This document shows positions 5,651 to 8,549 of a stretch of DNA of 8,549 nt, one piece after another. The stretch lies in the NCBI GenBank assembly GCA_029941095.1, contig JAPYRO010000042.1:1-8549 (forward strand). The letters run 5' to 3'. The stretch comes from Dehalococcoidia bacterium (GTDB taxonomy: Bacteria > Chloroflexota > Dehalococcoidia > UBA6926). The translations under genes were made by a program, and so were the position numbers. Position 1 is the first letter of the stretch. Every line of letters starts with the position of its first letter. The notes beneath the pieces were generated by a model. The model worked only from the letters and a program-made list of their open reading frames with translations, was not told where the DNA came from and made no database searches.

Positions 5651-7819
5651 ATGACTGATATTAAGCAGCAAGAAGATCTTGTTAATTTATCAATTGATGG
5701 TCGCCAGATTTCCGCTCCTAAAAACGCAACTATCTTAGAGGCTGCTCAGCTGGCTGGAATTTATATACCAACATTATGTTATGACGAGAGAATTAAGTCA
5801 TATGGTGCGTGTCGAATGTGTGTTGTCGAGCAAGAAGATCGCCCTGGATATGCTGCTGCGTGTGTTACTCCAGTTGCCGAAAATGCGAGTTATATTACTA
5901 ATAAAAGTGAAACAGTTGAACTGAGGCAGTCAGTTCTAAATCTACTAATGTCTGAACACCCTCACGGTTGCTTGACCTGTGATCGGATAGTTCATTGTGG
6001 TCCTAACGATATATGTTTACGAAATGTATCTGTTACTGACAGGTGTGTGATTTGCCCCCAAAACCATAGGTGTGAACTTCAGGCCACCGTAGAGATAGTG
6101 GGAGTTAATGAAGAACTTTTGCCTTATTCCTATAGAGAACTCCCTATTAGGACTGAAGATCCACACATAGATCGAGATTATAATTTATGCATCGCGTGCG
6201 CTAGATGTGTAAGAATTTGTGATGAAGTTATCGGGGTTGAAGCAATTAGCATGTTGCAAAAAGGTGACCGAATCTTACCGGGAACTCCGAATGATGTTCC
6301 TCTTTCAGATCCTTTAAGTGGCTGTACGTTTTGCGGCGCTTGTGTGGATGCGTGCCCGGTCGGTGCGCTAACAGAAAAAGAAAATAAATGGGCGGGGCTT
6401 CCAGACCAGACAGTTTCAACGGTATGCACCGAATGTGAAATTGGTTGCCAGTTAACTGCGGAGTTAAAGGACGGTAAACTGTTGAGAATTGTTCCAGATT
6501 TAGACGGAGGATCTAATGAAGGGTTAGCTTGTATTAGGGGCAAATTCAAAGTTACTGATGACGCATTATCTGACAATAGGCTTAAATCAGCTGGAATCCA
6601 ATTGAGTTCTGAGCTGCAAGAAAAAGAACTGGTAGATGTTATAGAATTCGCTGCTAACGAATACAAAAAATACAGCGGTGAAGAATTTGCGATGGTTTCT
6701 TCGGCATCGGTATCAAACGAAGATTCTTATGCGGTCAATAAATTCGCAAGAGAAGTTATGGGTTCTACCCAAGTAACAAATAGCGCAGAATCTTTGGTGA
6801 GTGTATTAAATGATAACTTTGATGATCTTTTTTCTTCTGAAATCAAAGATTTATCTAAATCAAAGAGTATCGTTTTATTGGGAGCTGATCTTGAGGAAAC
6901 GCATCCTGTAGCGGCTTATCAAATTCATAAAGCCGTCAACTATAATGATGCAACCCTTATTGGAATAGGCCCAGAGCAATTTAAAGAATTGGGTCGAGCT
7001 GCTCAATTATGGTTAAATTGTAAGGATGGATCAGAGCCTCTAGTCTTAGAGCAATTGTCTAGCTACTTAATTGACGATGATGGAACTTCTAAATCTAGTG
7101 ATGGGGATTTTTTGGAGAGTACTGGGTTGACCCTTGAGGAAGTGAAAAAAGCTGCCGATTTACTTAACTCTGGTAAAAAAATTACGTTTGTAAACTCAGC
7201 GAAACTTTCAGATTCATTTGAAATTATCGAACAATTGGGTTCCATATCGAAATTACCTAACTTGGATTCTACAGTTTTAGTTTTCAGGTCTGGCGAGAGT
7301 AATTCTCAAGGTGTATCTGACATGAGCCTTGCCTTCAAAAATGATTCGATAGGAGACATTTTTCATTTAGATCAATTTATTGAAAATGTGATGTCAAAGA
7401 GGATCAAAGCAGTTTATTGGGTGGGAGGTATACCAGATATATCTGATGATAAGGCCGAGAATTTATACAAGGCACTAGCTCAGGTAGAATTCCTAGTAGT
7501 GCAAGGAGTTATGGTTCCTGACCGTTTGATATCTCTGGCGAATGTAGTATTACCAACATTAACGGCAACCGAATCTACAGGTACGTACACTAATGTCGAA
7601 AGACGATTGCAACTTGTTAATCCCATTATTGACCCGGTTGTACAAGCGGATCCTGTTTGGGCAACTCTTGATAAACTTGCAAGAGTTATGGATCGAGACT
7701 TACTAAAGTTTAATGTTGCCGAAGATGTATTTAATGAAATGTCTGGCAAAATGAGTGGGTATGACGGATATTCATATGATTCTTTACGATCACTCGAAAC
7801 TGGCCCGCTATTAATATAA
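5651..7819 (+). CDS. NuoG/formate-dehydrogenase-alpha-like multi-cluster iron-sulfur protein
   Basis: The protein has 722 residues. A ferredoxin-like [2Fe-2S] domain comes first (Cys43, 54, 57, 71). The NuoG-type His/Cys motif follows (His103, Cys107, 110, 116), then extra Cys122, 132, 135 and 141 ahead of ELQ. Two ferredoxin motifs come next (Cys180, 183, 186, 190 and Cys225, 228, 231, 235), then the Fe4S4 motif of molybdopterin oxidoreductases (Cys259, 262, 266, 294). The last 420 residues resemble the molybdopterin domain (ETHPVAAYQIHKA, VVLPTLTATESTGTYTNVERR) but are shorter than in active formate dehydrogenases. They have no Cys or Sec where the metal ligand should be; the only later Cys is 457. 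Electron wiring between NADH- or ferredoxin-linked partners is likely, and molybdenum catalysis is unlikely. No other nuo or fdh gene is in the window. Complex I subunit G and a hydrogenase or FDH electron-transfer subunit are both possible. Confidence 0.88.
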   Translation: MTDIKQQEDLVNLSIDGRQISAPKNATILEAAQLAGIYIPTLCYDERIKSYGACRMCVVEQEDRPGYAAACVTPVAENASYITNKSETVELRQSVLNLLMSEHPHGCLTCDRIVHCGPNDICLRNVSVTDRCVICPQNHRCELQATVEIVGVNEELLPYSYRELPIRTEDPHIDRDYNLCIACARCVRICDEVIGVEAISMLQKGDRILPGTPNDVPLSDPLSGCTFCGACVDACPVGALTEKENKWAGLPDQTVSTVCTECEIGCQLTAELKDGKLLRIVPDLDGGSNEGLACIRGKFKVTDDALSDNRLKSAGIQLSSELQEKELVDVIEFAANEYKKYSGEEFAMVSSASVSNEDSYAVNKFAREVMGSTQVTNSAESLVSVLNDNFDDLFSSEIKDLSKSKSIVLLGADLEETHPVAAYQIHKAVNYNDATLIGIGPEQFKELGRAAQLWLNCKDGSEPLVLEQLSSYLIDDDGTSKSSDGDFLESTGLTLEEVKKAADLLNSGKKITFVNSAKLSDSFEIIEQLGSISKLPNLDSTVLVFRSGESNSQGVSDMSLAFKNDSIGDIFHLDQFIENVMSKRIKAVYWVGGIPDISDDKAENLYKALAQVEFLVVQGVMVPDRLISLANVVLPTLTATESTGTYTNVERRLQLVNPIIDPVVQADPVWATLDKLARVMDRDLLKFNVAEDVFNEMSGKMSGYDGYSYDSLRSLETGPLLI

Positions 7820-7849
7820 TACTGGCAGTGCTATGTTGTCGTTTAAGGT

Positions 7850-7855
7850 TATAAT
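7850..7855 (+). promoter_or_regulatory. Candidate -10 box upstream of mutS
   Basis: TATAAT is a perfect -10 hexamer 36 bases before the chosen mutS start, in the 71-base gap. No good -35 hexamer lies 16-18 bases upstream (TTGTCG at 7836-7841 is too close). In AT-rich DNA such a match can occur by chance. Confidence 0.35.
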
Positions 7856-7878
7856 CTAATTTAAAATGAATTAGGTTA
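7852..7878. repeat. AT-rich inverted repeat overlapping the mutS promoter/leader
   Basis: TAATCTAATT (7852-7861) and AATTAGGTTA (7869-7878) pair at 9 of 10 positions around a 7-base centre; the exception would be a U-G wobble in RNA. The repeat overlaps the candidate -10 box and ends at the AGG that may serve as ribosome binding site. It could be an operator or a weak leader hairpin. It lacks the GC stem and T-run of a terminator. Confidence 0.35.
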
Positions 7879-7890
7879 GGTTTGTTGAAA

Positions 7891-8549
7891 GTGGCACGAA
7901 AGAAATCAGTAAATCCGAAAAATGCTAGTAATCGAATCAGTGATTTAGAGTCTCGATCTCCCCTTCGTAGGCAGTATGAGAATATAAAATCTAAATTTCC
8001 AGATGGTATATTGCTTTTTAGGCTTGGCGATTTCTATGAAACTTTTGACGACGATGCTCTTTTATTGTCCAGAGATTTAGATATAACATTAACCTCTAAA
8101 GAGCTTGGGAAAGGGGATAGAGTTCCGTTAGCTGGTATACCGGTTAGCACTTTAAATAGCAGTATCACTAAACTTTTGAATAAAGGGCACAGGGTGGCGA
8201 TTTGCGAACAAATGAGTGTCGATACTAAGCCTGGGTCTTTGATTGATAGAGAGATTGTTCGCATAGTAACTCCAGGAACTGTTTTAGAAGAAGATCTATT
8301 GCCAGGGAGATCAAATAACTTTTTAGTATCCCTTACTGCTGAAGGGAACCGAGTGGGTTTGGCTTATATTGATATATCGACATCAGAATTTAAAACTTTG
8401 GAACTTGAAATTAGTGATTTAGCTGGAGAACTTGACCGGTTAAACCCGGCTGAAATCATTATCGCGGGCCCAGATAGTATTCCGGTTGGCATCGATAATT
8501 TTAACGATAAGTTAAGCAATGTATCTGAACGCTGGTATGACCTTCGGAT
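7891..8549 (+). CDS. mutS: DNA mismatch repair protein MutS, N-terminal part (runs off the window)
   Basis: The reading frame stays open to the window end (219 full codons). The mismatch-recognition domain is clear: FPDGILLFRLGDFYETF holds the Phe-X-Glu motif (Phe48, Glu50) that wedges into mispaired bases. It is followed by DLDITLTS (62-69), PLAGIP (79-84), HRVAICEQM (100-108) and REIVRIVTPGTVLEE (120-134). The connector domain begins near NNFLVSLTAEGNRVGLAYID. The clamp and the Walker ATPase domain lie beyond the window. MutS binds mismatches as a dimer and recruits MutL. The start is uncertain: GTG 7891, TTG 7885 and TTG 7882 are all in frame after the TGA at 7867-7869. GTG is preferred, with AGG at 7878-7880 as a weak ribosome site, although TTG 7885 is closer to that site. 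The gene looks unrelated to the upstream operon. Confidence 0.93.
   Translation, partial: MARKKSVNPKNASNRISDLESRSPLRRQYENIKSKFPDGILLFRLGDFYETFDDDALLLSRDLDITLTSKELGKGDRVPLAGIPVSTLNSSITKLLNKGHRVAICEQMSVDTKPGSLIDREIVRIVTPGTVLEEDLLPGRSNNFLVSLTAEGNRVGLAYIDISTSEFKTLELEISDLAGELDRLNPAEIIIAGPDSIPVGIDNFNDKLSNVSERWYDLR

Noticed and set aside
6178..6666. A 162-codon open frame on the minus strand
   Set aside because: It lies fully inside the iron-sulfur protein gene, opposite its conserved cluster motifs, and its translation shows no family signature. It is an antisense shadow.
5651..7819. A selenocysteine formate dehydrogenase
   Set aside because: There is no in-frame TGA, and no Cys at the expected Sec position of the molybdopterin domain.
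7815..7820. A second TATAAT at the end of the NuoG-like gene
   Set aside because: It overlaps the stop codon and has no -35 element at a suitable distance. It is most likely a product of AT-rich codons.
8034..8264. A 76-codon minus-strand open frame
   Set aside because: It is antisense to the highly conserved mismatch-recognition domain of mutS.

Overview
The window reads entirely on the + strand and holds seven genes, two of them cut by the window edges. The DNA is AT-leaning by eye, gene spacing is tight, and at least three of the six visible starts are GTG or TTG. Tandem-fused CaiB/BaiF CoA transferases, a Cys-rich stand-alone NuoG-like protein and a low-GC genome remind me of marine Chloroflexota (SAR202/Dehalococcoidia-like bacteria). 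That assignment is inference from gene character only and is low confidence.

Region 1 (1-5556) looks like a catabolic operon. It contains the C-terminus of a hydantoinase/dihydropyrimidinase-type amidohydrolase, a double-length class III CoA transferase starting 2 bases after it, an alpha/beta hydrolase, a crotonase-fold (enoyl-CoA hydratase-like) protein and a 12-helix MFS transporter. Gaps are 2 to 45 bases and no terminator is visible between the genes. A coherent reading is uptake of a small organic acid or cyclic amide, ring opening by the amidohydrolase, CoA activation by the transferase, then a crotonase step and a hydrolytic step. The substrate cannot be read from the sequence. Two enzymes are atypical: the N-terminal half of the CoA transferase lacks the catalytic Asp, and the crotonase lacks both hydratase glutamates.

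Region 2 (5557-7819) is a separate unit. A 94-base gap holds a perfect 8+8 inverted repeat that matches the CRP-type consensus TGTGA-N6-TCACA. It precedes a NuoG/formate-dehydrogenase-alpha-like iron-sulfur protein. That protein has a full set of N-terminal cluster motifs plus an extra Cys-rich insertion, and a degenerate, probably molybdenum-free C-terminal domain.

Region 3 (7820-8549) is a short gap with a TATAAT box and an AT-rich dyad, followed by the 5' part of mutS (DNA mismatch repair), which runs off the end of the window. No RNA gene, CRISPR array, insertion sequence or clear rho-independent terminator was seen, and no gap exceeds 100 bases.
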